Positions 9,901 to 18,600 of a DNA stretch of 64,000 nt are shown here, one piece after another. The notes under the pieces were generated by a model that saw only the letters and a list, made by a program, of their open reading frames with translations, was not told where the DNA came from and made no database searches. Both the position numbers and the translations under genes were made by a program. The number at the start of each line of letters is the position of its first letter. Positions within the stretch are counted from its first letter, which is position 1. The stretch covers positions 434,001 through 498,000 of the forward strand of contig NZ_AP018165.1 in assembly GCF_002356335.1 (NCBI RefSeq), read 5' to 3'. Source of the DNA: [Mycobacterium] stephanolepidis. GTDB lineage: Bacteria; Actinomycetota; Actinomycetes; Mycobacteriales; Mycobacteriaceae.

Positions 9901-10558
9901 CGCCTCAGTGCAAAACTCAGTTGGTGTCGCGGCCGGTGCGGCGGTGACAAGCATGCTGAGAGACCCGGGTATCAAGGACGCGGTAGCTACCGCAGTCACC
10001 TCTGTTCTCGGGGAGAACGTGATCGGCAACTTCATCGGCCAGGCTGCCGGCCTGGTGGTGGGCTTCGCGGTGGGCAACCCGCTGGTCTCCTGGGTTGCGG
10101 GGAAGGTGACTACGAACATGGTCACAGCTCTTTTGTCCAACCCGGCCGTACGGAGCGCTGCAAGTCAGGCTGCAGGACAGGTAGTCAATGAGATTGTCGC
10201 GGGCGCTTCCCCTGAGAAATCGCTGGACGTAGCAATTCAGGGAATCGTTCAGGACAGGTCTGTCCAAGCAGCTGTGGGGACGGCTGTGGGTCTAGGGTTC
10301 GGGTCGCTCTTCGGAGCTAACCCGATAGGTACTTTTGTTGGCCGGGTCGTCGGGTGGTCCGCGACAACGCTTATCGGTGTTTTGGTGAGCGCTCCTCGCC
10401 CCGCCGAAGCCGGGACGAAAGTCGGTACGGCAGTCGGCAGGGCGTTGGTATCTGTTCCTGCAGGCGTAGAAGGTGACTGGGGAAGTGCTGATAGTCGCGG
10501 CATCGGTAGCGCATTGGGGACGGTCGCTGCTGACGCGGCCGTCGCCCACGCTGCTTAG
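6941..10558 (+). CDS. Giant repeat protein: signal-anchor, GGDAKVKP tandem repeats, glycine-zipper helical array
   Basis: No known family is recognised. The 1205 residues fall into four parts. Residues 1-52 are basic; residues 53-74 hold a hydrophobic stretch ending V-A-L-L-L-L that looks like a signal or anchor. Residues 95-263 are Gly/Ser/His-rich, then carry 12 and a half copies of the decapeptide GGDAKVKP-G/E-A. Residues about 300-1190 are a helical array with the recurring pattern V-x-x-L-L-x-D/N-P-x-V-x-x-A-x-G-x-x-x-G, arranged in super-repeats of about 140 residues beginning near 597, 737, 884 and 1023. The many GxxxG steps suggest tightly packed helices, perhaps in or on a membrane. 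A surface or envelope structural protein is the best guess. An alternative TTG start at 7013 has a stronger Shine-Dalgarno sequence (AGAAGGA). Confidence 0.75.
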   Translation: MTQIRFTWDQIQFTTLLQREGCSTLIDRRVQKRPFTVLVKRKGSVPRTRHGGWLFLSPILGRSVYCVVALLLLHQVDTPAFHDQQAMPPSFTESYVLTSNDGDSGGGHSGSGGAHSSGAGGGAHSSGAGGGAHSSGAGGDAKVKPGAGGDAKVKPGAGGDAKVKPGAGGDAKVKPGAGGDAKVKPGAGGDAKVKPGAGGDAKVKPGAGGDAKVKPGAGGDAKVKPEAGGDAKVKPEAGGDAKVKPEAGGDAKVKPEAGGDAKVANSESITPRLGVRGGTDDVTSPLTKSTPNQIEDKSSNPAESLIRLPRQAIGLNHETLDLAFKGALERAKEIAASARPYEAPDADNKFVGWVFSGFTSKIRNVISENIKAAGASPELADAVGEVGTQLAENWLRGQPEDHGKWNNALVSKFLRDPAVGSFISDQTTRIVSAGGQSAKASTAIGTAVGNAVKSVFGDAKATDGITTAIDTFVIKNDLLATVRSGAFNSYLGSFFGKASFETSFTQKLLDHLPSAESNTVTKQAISSLVGNPAVQAAIGTAASAAVSDLSQDGAVRSELDKFLRMHVAHVASSVLGKDSTLNGALGDAVSKAIDSMLSDSRVGSVLGERLGDGVVTLMQDPGLTSRITWIAGELPFYLKYGVDRDRLAAGITPGVDGPDSVDRWAIRSLRSDAGVQEALNHTVSNLLNSVLSDSTVQNAVGTAVGLGAREFLANGAKGEELAGLVSGQVSQLIGPALNNSELGRVVGDAIGTALGTLLANQGVTSALGTVAGDAVTGLLKEPKLIAPLSELAGRVATAALSDADLMQVLDSEVKRLQADDDVTDSIANVVSGTVRSLLSNPALQDAAGPVVSTLVKQFIDDPVVSTEVHGLLRQEVARTVSAALSNSPLGRVVGDGVAQAAHSLLSDPEVSSALGNSAGDVVSSLIRDPRASASLSMIAGKAAAAILGGADPRAAMNLAVQSLRKNADFRTALQDAGSGAVGSVLGNASVQNSVGVAAGAAVTSMLRDPGIKDAVATAVTSVLGENVIGNFIGQAAGLVVGFAVGNPLVSWVAGKVTTNMVTALLSNPAVRSAASQAAGQVVNEIVAGASPEKSLDVAIQGIVQDRSVQAAVGTAVGLGFGSLFGANPIGTFVGRVVGWSATTLIGVLVSAPRPAEAGTKVGTAVGRALVSVPAGVEGDWGSADSRGIGSALGTVAADAAVAHAA
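7280..7729 (+). repeat. In-frame tandem repeats: 27-bp units then 30-bp units
   Basis: Three 27-bp units encoding AHSSGAGG-G/D run from 7280 to 7360. From 7352 twelve perfect or near-perfect 30-bp units encode GGDAKVKPGA (eight copies) and GGDAKVKPEA (four copies), followed by a partial thirteenth unit ending at 7729. Every unit keeps the reading frame, so copy-number change would lengthen or shorten the protein by ten residues at a time. The Gly-to-Glu variant is confined to the last four full units, which suggests duplication in blocks. There are no spacers, so this is not a CRISPR array. Confidence 0.95.
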
Positions 10559-10571
10559 GACAAGCAGCGTG
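10547..10571 (+). terminator. Perfect 10-bp hairpin at the stop codon of the repeat-protein gene
   Basis: The arms 10547-10556 (CACGCTGCTT) and 10562-10571 (AAGCAGCGTG) pair perfectly around the loop AGGAC, and the TAG stop codon lies across the arm-loop junction. No T-run follows, so this may be a partial terminator or an mRNA-stabilising processing element between the repeat-protein gene and the lipoprotein gene 44 bases downstream. It could set different expression levels for the two products. Confidence 0.55.
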
Positions 10572-10614
10572 AGTCCTATTTCCCGATTCAAGAACTATTT
10601 TTGAAGGAGCTCTC

Positions 10615-11250
10615 GTGAGTACTGTGCGATTTACAGCTGCCCTGGTCGTAGTGCTGGGACTCTTCGTGGGGGGGTGCGGCACTCAGAAGAATTCTGTAGA
10701 AATGGATTCCACCCTTGTTTCTCCTGCGACCGATGTGACATTGGACGAATACTTGAAAAATCAAGGAGTCAGGGTCGAGCCGCAGACTCAAGAAACGCTG
10801 AAGGTTGTCAAAATTGGCGTGCAGCAACCTGTGGGTTGGCTTGTGAACATGAACTTCCAGATCCCGAACACGTACTTGGTTATCACCGACACGGGTGCGA
10901 TCGATGATGGATTTGCGCCGAATGCAGTCGTAATTATCCATAAGCTCGTCGGCAAGCTGGACGCGCGGGAGGTGATCCGTCGCGGCTATGTAGACACGCA
11001 ACGGTTCAAGAATTTTAAACAGAAGAGCGCTTCGATGGCTGATTACAAGGACCGTCCGTCCGCCGTGATCGAGGGTACATTCGAAAACGAGTCGGGACAG
11101 TCTTTGCAAGTCTTGAATCGCTATGTGATGGTATCCGTCGAAGAGCAGAATTTCGTTGTTCTGCTGAGCGTGACCACGACCGCTGCGCAAGCGGGTGCGC
11201 TTGAGAATGATGTAAGAACTCTCGACGGCGGACTCAACATCACCACCTAA
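10615..11250 (+). CDS. LpqN/LpqT-like lipoprotein
   Basis: The 211-residue product has a lipoprotein signal ending in L-F-V-G-G-C (Cys about residue 21). The mature domain matches the look of the mycobacterial LpqN/LpqT family: V-T-L-D-E-Y-L-K-N-Q-G-V near its start, a W-x-x-x followed by Y-L-V-I-T-D, and V-V-I-I-H-K-L-V-G-K-L-D. It would sit on the outer face of the membrane. The GTG start has a strong GAAGGAG at 10603-10609. It shares strand and the A/T-richer composition with the repeat-protein gene, so the two probably act together. LpqN-type proteins are linked to envelope biogenesis; its role here is inferred only. Confidence 0.75.
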   Translation: MSTVRFTAALVVVLGLFVGGCGTQKNSVEMDSTLVSPATDVTLDEYLKNQGVRVEPQTQETLKVVKIGVQQPVGWLVNMNFQIPNTYLVITDTGAIDDGFAPNAVVIIHKLVGKLDAREVIRRGYVDTQRFKNFKQKSASMADYKDRPSAVIEGTFENESGQSLQVLNRYVMVSVEEQNFVVLLSVTTTAAQAGALENDVRTLDGGLNITT

Positions 11251-11602
11251 GGCTCTCGCACGGCCGCATTGATTATGTGCAATGGCCTGACAGCATTAAT
11301 CGTTAGAGATTTGGCACAGATGGTTTTTCGGTTCAAGGCCTAGCCATTCCGGACCGGCCTTCGGGTAATGCCTCGCCTTCCGCGCGGTTCATTGTGCCCG
11401 GATACTGTCACTACTGGTGCCAACATCGGTTATCCAGTGCTGCAAATAGGCATCGTGGCCTACTGCGTTCTATCTGCACTATGTGATGCGCAGCCAATCA
11501 TGGGGTCTTTTCGAAGGTATCAGCTGGAGCTGTGTGTCGCGGACTTGTACCCATCCGGCCGATTCCGTCGGATGGCCCGCTTCGCGAGGTTAAGTTGTCC
11601 GG
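11251..11602. other. Non-coding gap with two inverted repeats
   Basis: No convincing gene lies in this 352-base stretch. At 11262-11287 an imperfect hairpin (GGCC and ATTG pairing with CAATGGCC, one two-base bulge) could end transcription of the lipoprotein gene. At 11551-11575 the arms CCATCCG and CGGATGG form a 7-bp inverted repeat with an 11-base loop, about 28 bases before the acyltransferase start, and could be an operator. One open frame of 110 codons across 11368-11700 overlaps the acyltransferase start, has no family resemblance and is not called. Confidence 0.5.
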
Positions 11603-12988
11603 ATGCAGCGGCTATCTGGGGTAGATGCGGCGTTCTGGCACGCCGAAACGTCGGGTTGGCATATGCACATCGGGGGACTGTCGATCTTCGACCCCAGTGA
11701 TGCCCCCGATTACAGCTTCGAGCGGGTGCGCGGTCTCATCGTGGAGCGGCTGCCGTCGATGCCGCAGTTGCGATGGCGGGTCACCGATGTCCCGCTGGGT
11801 TTGGACCGGCCGTGGTTCGTGGAGGACGAGGAACTCGATCCTGATTTCCACATCCGCCGCATCGGCGTCCCCGCCCCCGGCGGCCGCAAGGAGCTCGAAG
11901 AACTGGTCGGCAGGCTGATGTCGTACAAGCTCGACCGGTCGCGGCCACTGTGGGAGCTCTGGGTCATCGAAGGGGTTGAGGGCGGCCGCGTTGCCACGCT
12001 GACCAAGATGCATCACGCCATCGTCGATGGCGTCTCGGGCGCGGGTTTGGGCGAGATTCTGCTTGATATCGCGCCGGAGCCGCGACCGGCGCCGGACGAC
12101 ACCGTGGGATCGTTGGTCGGGCTGGGCCTGCCCAGTCGCGAGCGCATCTTGCTGAGCGCCCTGGTCAACGTGGGTGTCAAGACGCCCTATCGGGTGGTCC
12201 GGCTGGTTCAGCAGACGCTCCGCCAGCAGCTGGCGGTTTTCGGTATGGAACGCAAATCTCCCGGATACTTCGAGGCGCCGCACACCCGGTTCAATGCGCC
12301 GGTGTCACCGCATCGCCGGGTCTCCGGGGCACGCCTCGAATTGGCGCGGGTCAAGGCGCTCAAGGACGCGTTCGGGGTCAAGGTCAACGATGTGGTGGTG
12401 GCCATCGTTGCCGGCGCGGTTCGCAACTATCTGGTCAAGCGTGACGAGCTGCCGGACAAGCCATTGATCGTGCAGATTCCGGTGTCGGTGCGCACCGAGG
12501 AAACCGATGGTGAGGTGGGCAATCAGATCAGTTCGATGACCGTGACGCTGGCGACCGATATCGATGACCCGGCCGAGCGGATCAGGGCCATCTACGAGGG
12601 GACACAGGGCGCCAAGGAAATGGCGCGGGCGATGTCGGCCCACCAGATCATGGGGTTGACGGACACGACGCCGCCCGGGCTGCTGCAGCTGGCCGCGCGG
12701 GCTTACACCGCCAGCGGGCTATCCCGGAATCTGGCGCCCATCAACCTGGTGTTGTCCAACGTCCCGGGTCCGTCGTTCCCGCTGTATATGGCCGGCGCCC
12801 GACTGGAGTCGTTGATTCCACTGGGCCCGCCCGTCATGGACGTGGCCCTCAACATCACCTGCTTTTCCTATCTGGAGCATCTGGATTTCGGGTTCGTCAC
12901 CACACCGGAGGTGGCCGCTGATATCGACGAGATGGCCGACGGTCTCGAGGCTGCGCTGGGGGAATTGGAGCACGCCGCCGGGATCTGA
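11603..12988 (+). CDS. WS/DGAT family wax ester synthase/diacylglycerol acyltransferase
   Basis: The 461-residue protein begins [13 protein letters not shown], the usual start of this family, and carries the acyltransferase motif HHAIVDG at residues 137-143 with the catalytic second His. The C-terminal half has N-V-P-G-P and M-D-V-A-L-N motifs of the family. It would transfer a fatty acyl group from acyl-CoA to diacylglycerol or a fatty alcohol, building storage lipid. Mycobacteria have many paralogues. It stands alone between the A/T-rich island and the convergent membrane protein gene. Confidence 0.93.
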   Translation: MQRLSGVDAAFWHAETSGWHMHIGGLSIFDPSDAPDYSFERVRGLIVERLPSMPQLRWRVTDVPLGLDRPWFVEDEELDPDFHIRRIGVPAPGGRKELEELVGRLMSYKLDRSRPLWELWVIEGVEGGRVATLTKMHHAIVDGVSGAGLGEILLDIAPEPRPAPDDTVGSLVGLGLPSRERILLSALVNVGVKTPYRVVRLVQQTLRQQLAVFGMERKSPGYFEAPHTRFNAPVSPHRRVSGARLELARVKALKDAFGVKVNDVVVAIVAGAVRNYLVKRDELPDKPLIVQIPVSVRTEETDGEVGNQISSMTVTLATDIDDPAERIRAIYEGTQGAKEMARAMSAHQIMGLTDTTPPGLLQLAARAYTASGLSRNLAPINLVLSNVPGPSFPLYMAGARLESLIPLGPPVMDVALNITCFSYLEHLDFGFVTTPEVAADIDEMADGLEAALGELEHAAGI

Positions 12989-12997
12989 CGGGGCTGT

Positions 12998-14257
12998 TCA
13001 GTCGATGATCTCTTCGTCGGTGTTCGGGTCTCGCCAGAATGCGAGCGCGGCCAGATGCACGACGATTCCGACGACGGGCCCGCCGATCAATGCGATCACC
13101 GTCCGCTCTTCCAGCTCCAGAGGCAACAGCAACAGCAGCGCCGAGACCACTGTCGCGCCAACCCATCCCGCCGAATAGGCTAGGTGCCGGGCATGTGCCA
13201 CGGTGGCAGCCCCGGTCAACGTCAACAGTGCGATCATCACCGCGCCGGCGGTAAGCCAGCCCAGGAGCGGGCCGCCCGCCTGATACGCCGGATCGAACAC
13301 CGTCCGCAGTAGCCACGGGCCGACGGATGCCGCGAGTGCAATACCCACCGCTCCGACGCCGATGATGATGACGGCCGGGGTGATGAGTGCGGTGAGGCGT
13401 CGGTCCCGCTCATCGACGAAGTGGGCGATGAGGTTGCCCTGCAGTGCCGTCAGCGGCACCAGTAGCGGTGCGCGGGTCAGTGTGACGGCCAGGATCACCA
13501 CCCCACCGGTGGGGCCCAGATCGCCTGCGGTCGACTGCAATAGCACGGGGAAACCCATCACCAACACCGCACTGGCGGCGGCCGCGGCGATCGAATGCCG
13601 GGCCCCGCGCAGGAATTCCATGGTGTCGACCAGTGCGGGTACCTTAAGCGCCTCCCTGGTCGGTTTGGAGATCACGGTGAGTAGTAACCACGACATCGAT
13701 CCGGCCACCGTCGCCCAGAGATACCCGATGAGACCGAGGGTGGCCACGAACGTGACAACCGCTACCACCAGGCGGATTCCGGCATCGGTCACCATGAGAA
13801 CGCCGTACTGAGTCCAGCGGCTCGACCCCGCCAGGGCACCCAGGGTGGTCGCGTGCATGCAGAATCCGGCGAGTCCGCCGGCAAGCAATGCCACACTGAG
13901 CCAACGGAACTCGGTGAACACATGCGATGCCCACAGTGGTGCGGTGCCGACGACCCCCACGGCGGACGCGATGGCGAAGGCGAAGGCGATCCTGATCGGC
14001 AGGGTGGTGTCCAGCGGAGAACGTTCGCGCTGCGCCAGTGATAGCCGCACTTCGCGAGTGGTCTCCTGTAGCAGCCCGTTCGCGGCGCCGGTCACCAAAC
14101 CGAATGCGCCCCAGAAGACTCCGAACACCGAAAACAAGGAGGGGCCCAGCTCGCGCGCAGCAAGATATAGCACCGTGTAGCCGCAGATAGCGCTGATAGC
14201 CGTGGCCACGCCAATCCGTGCGACGCTGGAGCGGGTGCTGGGGCCGGCGTCGGTCAC
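12998..14257 (-). CDS. Polytopic membrane protein of flippase/MATE-like type
   Basis: The 419-residue protein has about 11-12 hydrophobic helices with short loops, in the style of polysaccharide-flippase/MOP superfamily members, for example G-Y-T-V-L-Y-L-A-A-R-E-L-G-P near the first helix, a motif typical of those transporters. It appears to be the counterpart of M. tuberculosis Rv3630. The GTG start at 14257 overlaps the stop of the M1 peptidase gene (GTGA), which favours it over an ATG at 14305. As the third gene of the NRPS-peptidase operon it could export the operon's product. That role is inference. Confidence 0.75.
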   Translation of the reverse strand: MTDAGPSTRSSVARIGVATAISAICGYTVLYLAARELGPSLFSVFGVFWGAFGLVTGAANGLLQETTREVRLSLAQRERSPLDTTLPIRIAFAFAIASAVGVVGTAPLWASHVFTEFRWLSVALLAGGLAGFCMHATTLGALAGSSRWTQYGVLMVTDAGIRLVVAVVTFVATLGLIGYLWATVAGSMSWLLLTVISKPTREALKVPALVDTMEFLRGARHSIAAAAASAVLVMGFPVLLQSTAGDLGPTGGVVILAVTLTRAPLLVPLTALQGNLIAHFVDERDRRLTALITPAVIIIGVGAVGIALAASVGPWLLRTVFDPAYQAGGPLLGWLTAGAVMIALLTLTGAATVAHARHLAYSAGWVGATVVSALLLLLPLELEERTVIALIGGPVVGIVVHLAALAFWRDPNTDEEIID

Positions 14258-15606
14258 TTCCGGTCCAAGGGCGGGAGCTGCTTCTCGTATAGCCACGCTG
14301 TCCACAGTGGCCGCAGTGATTCGTCCGAGTAGGCTGCCGCTAGGCCGGTGAAGTCGTCGGTGATGACGGTGCTGTGTCGGTAACGGGTGGTCCAGTCCTG
14401 CAGCAGCGCAAAGAATTTTGTGTCTCCGATCCGTAATCGCAACGCGTGCAACGTCAGTGCTCCACGTTTGTATACGCGATCATCGAACATCAGCTGTGGG
14501 CCGGGATCGGCCAGAACTAAATCTTGGGGTAGATCCTTCAGTTTTTGGTGGTAATGGCGGGCGCGGGCATCGGCGGACGGCCCCCCGGACTCCTCGGACC
14601 AGAGCCATTCGGCGTAACAGGCAAACCCTTCGTGGAGCCAGATATCGCGCCAGCGGCGGGCAGTAACGCTGTTGCCGAACCACTGATGCGCCAACTCGTG
14701 CGCCACCAGGCGCTCGGAGTGCCGCTCGCCGTCACAATGGTTTGCCCCGAACACCGAAATCCCTTGCGCCTCCAGGGGAATGTCGAGATCATCGTCGGTG
14801 ACCACCACGGTGTACCCGGCCGCGAACGGGTAAGGACCGAACTGTTTGATGAACAGCTTCATCATCTGGGGCTGTCGGCCGAAATCATGCTCGAACCGTT
14901 CACGCAGCCGTGAGGGCAGCGCGGCATTCATCGAGATCGGGTTCTTCGCGAGCTTGATCGTCTGGTAGTCGCCGATCTGTAGTGTCGCCAAATACGGCGC
15001 CATCGGCTCGGGCTGCTCGTATGTCCAGGTTGTGTGCGCGGCCCGGACTCGTCGGGATACCAACTCCCCGTTGGAGACAACGCAGTACGGACTGTCGCTG
15101 CTGATGACGAACCGATAGCTCGCCTTGGAACTGGGATGGTCGTCACAGGGGAACCAGGACGCCGCGCCGTTAGGCTGTCCAGCCACCAGCACCCCGTTGG
15201 ACAGCTCCTCGAACCCGACGTCGCCCCACATGCTGTTGATGGCCCGAGGTGATCCGCCGTACCGAATGACGATGGTCATGGCAGCACCCGCCGGGATGGC
15301 GGTCACCAGCTTGATGGTGATCTTTCCGGCGCGATGCCCGAAATGTTCTGGACGCCTGCCGTTCACGGTCACCTTTGAGACGCCGAGGGCATCGGCGAGG
15401 TCGAGGGTGAATTCTTTGAGGGTGGCAAGGGTGACCGCCGTGATCGTCGCGGTGCCGGTCAGCCGGTTGATGGCGACCTTGTATTCCAGCTCCAGCTCGT
15501 AGCGTGACACCCGATATCCGTAGTTGCCGTTTTGTGGCAGATAGGGATCGATGACGGGAGGCCGTGGGGGTAGCCGCTTGGCCGCCTTCTTGCCTGGTTT
15601 GGTCAT
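14254..15606 (-). CDS. M1 family zinc metallopeptidase
   Basis: The 450-residue protein has the zinc-binding HELAH motif at residues 303-307 and the third ligand Glu at 326 in W-L-H-E-G-F-A. The usual GAMEN exopeptidase motif is replaced by E-A-Q-G-I near residue 279. It is about half the length of PepN, lacking the large C-terminal ERAP-like domain, as in several actinobacterial short M1 enzymes. No signal peptide is seen, so it is likely cytoplasmic. ATG 15606 overlaps the stop of the NRPS gene (ATGA). It may process or degrade the peptide made by that enzyme. Confidence 0.9.
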   Translation of the reverse strand: MTKPGKKAAKRLPPRPPVIDPYLPQNGNYGYRVSRYELELEYKVAINRLTGTATITAVTLATLKEFTLDLADALGVSKVTVNGRRPEHFGHRAGKITIKLVTAIPAGAAMTIVIRYGGSPRAINSMWGDVGFEELSNGVLVAGQPNGAASWFPCDDHPSSKASYRFVISSDSPYCVVSNGELVSRRVRAAHTTWTYEQPEPMAPYLATLQIGDYQTIKLAKNPISMNAALPSRLRERFEHDFGRQPQMMKLFIKQFGPYPFAAGYTVVVTDDDLDIPLEAQGISVFGANHCDGERHSERLVAHELAHQWFGNSVTARRWRDIWLHEGFACYAEWLWSEESGGPSADARARHYHQKLKDLPQDLVLADPGPQLMFDDRVYKRGALTLHALRLRIGDTKFFALLQDWTTRYRHSTVITDDFTGLAAAYSDESLRPLWTAWLYEKQLPPLDRK

Positions 15607-18600
15607 GCGGCCCCGGAATTCTTGTTTGGGGAAACCTTGCCGCCCTTGGGTTTCTTCGGTGCCATCGGATCCAGTTTGCCCCATGGAGAAATGGGGTTGC
15701 CCTGCCACCTGGTTGACGGGGGTACGACGTCACCGCGGACAACCAGTGATGCCGGACCGACGGTGGCGCCGGCGCCCAGCTCGGCGGCGGGAAGCGCCAC
15801 GCAGTGCGGGCCGAGGGTGGCCCCCTCACCGAGGGTCACAGTGTCCATCCGCATGATCCGGTCGTGGAAGAGATGCGTCTGTACCACGCAGCCGCGGTTC
15901 ACGGTAGCCCCCCGTCCCAGGGTCACCAGATCGGCCTCGGGCAGCCAGTACGTCTCGCACCACACTCCGCGGCCGATCTTGGCGCCCAGGCCGCGTAGCC
16001 ACCAGTTCTGCATCACCGTTCCCGACGCGGCACGTGCGAACCACACGGCGGCAACGGTTTCCACGAAGGTGTCGGCGACCTCGTTACGCCAGACGAACGA
16101 GGACCAGAGCGGCTTTTCCACGGCCTTGGTGCGCCCGACCACGACCCACTTGGCCACGACGCTCACCACACCAGCCACGGCGCCCGCGACCAGCAGCACC
16201 GCACCGCTCAGTGCGCCGGCAACCCAGAAGTTGAACCGGATGGCGATCGTCTGCAGGCTCAGAAGTACCCCGACACCGATCCCGAACGTCACGATGATCG
16301 GGATGATGCGGCAGGTCTCCACGATTCCCCGCATCACCTTGAGGCGGAACGGCGGTTCGAAAGTAAGCGCGGAGTCCGCACCATCGGCCTTTCGTCGCAA
16401 CCGCTTTGGCGGACTACCGATCCACGACGAGCCCGACTTCGCCTTGTGTGGAGTGGCGGACAGCACGGCGACCAGTGCGTCATTGGGTACCTTGCGGCCC
16501 GGTTGGGTAATCCCCGAGTTCCCCAGGAATGCGCGCTTGCCGATTCGGGCCTTGGCGATGTGGATCCAGCCGCCACCCAACTCGTACGACGCGACCATGG
16601 TGTCGTCGGCGAGAAACGCACCGTCGTCGACCTCGGTGAACTTAGGGACCAGCAGGGCCGTCGAAATCTCGGTGTCCTTGCCGATTTTCGCGCCCAGGAT
16701 GCGCAGCCACCATGGGGTCAGTTGGCTGGCGTAGATGGGGAACAGATAGTTACGGGCCGCGTCCATGAGGCGTTCGGTGGCCCACAGTTGCCAGCCCTGT
16801 CGGCTGCGGACGGGGTGATACCCCTCGTGCACCCCGATCGACAGCAGCCGTACCAACACGACGGTGATGGCGGCGTACACGACGACGCTGACCAGCGCTG
16901 CGCCCGGCGTCCAGATGAGTGCGGGAACCACGGCCTGGCAGATCGTTGCCGTATTCCTGATGCCGAAGGCCACCACACCTAGCCCGGCGGCCAGGGCAAG
17001 TAGGGGCAGTCCGCCCAGCAGAATCGACGTCACTCCGTAGATGGGTACCCATTGGCCGGCGCGGGGCGGACGGTAATCAGGCCAGGGATGGCGCGCCTTG
17101 CCCGACTTCACGGCCGGTGAGCCCTTCCAGTATTGGCCGTTCTTGACTCTGCCGACGACACCGGAAGCCGGTGCCACATCAGCGTTCTTGCCGATGACCG
17201 CGCCCGGCAACAGGGTGGTGCGGGCCCCGACAGTGGCATCCTCGCCGATGACGATGGGTCCGACATGGAACTTGTCGCCGTCAACCCAATGCCCGGACAA
17301 ATCGACCTCGGGTTCGACGGAACTGCGGTCGCCGAGTTCCAGCCAGCCCGTCACCGGCGGTGACGAATGCAGGTCGACCCCATTGCCTACCCGAGCGCCC
17401 AGAGCCCTGGCGTAGTACACCATCCACGGTGCGCCGGAAAGGTTTTCGGCACCACTTGCGGTGGCGAGGCGATCGGCGATCCAGACTCGCAGGTGCTCGC
17501 TTCCGCCGCGCTCGTACGTCCCCGGCTTGACCCCAGAGAGCAGTAGTCGCGCCCCGATGACGGTGATACTCATGCGACCCAGGGGAGTGATGAAGAGCAG
17601 GAAGGCTGCCAGCAGCACCCACCAGTTGACCGTGACCAGCCAGGGCACATTGCTGAATGTTGCGAACACGTTGTTGGCCAGGGCGAGCCACGTCGCCCAT
17701 TGCAGGCCGGTGAGGGTGGTCAACGGAATGGTCGCCACCAACTGCGCCAGCTCGGTGAGCCGAGGCACCGGCTTCACGATCCGGGGTTCGACCTCGATCG
17801 GCGGGGCGAGTTCATCCAGATAAGTGGCCAGTGATCCGAGTCGCGGCTGGTCGTACAGGTTCGCAACGGTCACCTGTGGATAGCGCTGCCGCAACGCCGC
17901 GACCAGCTGTGCGGCCGACAGAGATCCGCCGCCGAGAGCGAAGAAATCGGCTTCGGGCCCGTCGACCGAGGCGGCCAGGATGTCGCGCCACAGTCCGGCA
18001 AGCCAGCCCATGGTGCCGCCCAGTTCGGTTGCGTCGTCGTCGGTATCCGCGCCCGGCGGTGGCCAGGGCAGTGCGTTGCGATCGACCTTCCCCGATGTGC
18101 GCGTGGGCAGCTCGTCAAGTTTGACCAGTCGCGGCACCAGCGCGGCGGGAAGTGATTCGGCCAGGCTGGCACGGGCCGCGGCGATATCGAAGTTGGGATC
18201 GGCGCTGGCGATGTATCCGACCAACAGCGGGGTGCCGCTGGCGGTTTTGCGTACCGCGGCAGCGCCACCACTCACGCCGGGCAGATTGACCAGTGCCGCA
18301 TCCACCTCACCGAGTTCGATACGGCGGCCGCCGACCTTCACCTGGTCGTCGGCACGGCCCTGGAAGTACAGACCGTCGGGCTCCAGGCGCACGAGATCAC
18401 CGCTGCGATAGGCCCGCGACCACCCCAGAGTCTGGAGCGGAGCGTACTTTTCGGCGTCCTTTTCGGGATCGAGATATTTGGCCAGGCCGACGCCACCAAT
18501 GACGAGTTCACCGACCTCGCCGTAGCCGACTTGGTTGCCCTTCGGATCGACAACGGCCAGATCCCAACCCGGAAGAGGTAACCCGATGCTGACGGGGCTC

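Noticed and set aside
9220..10140. Minus-strand frame of 306 codons within the repeat-protein gene
   Set aside because: Thr/Ser/Pro-rich shadow of the periodic helical repeat; no start signal and no family.
6941..10558. PE_PGRS or PPE protein
   Set aside because: There is no PE or PPE N-terminal domain, no GGAGGX-type PGRS repeat beyond a short Gly/Ser stretch, and no clear YxxxD/E secretion signal.
11368..11700. 110-codon frame in the gap before the acyltransferase gene
   Set aside because: No Shine-Dalgarno, no recognisable motif, and it overlaps the well-supported acyltransferase start by about 100 bases.
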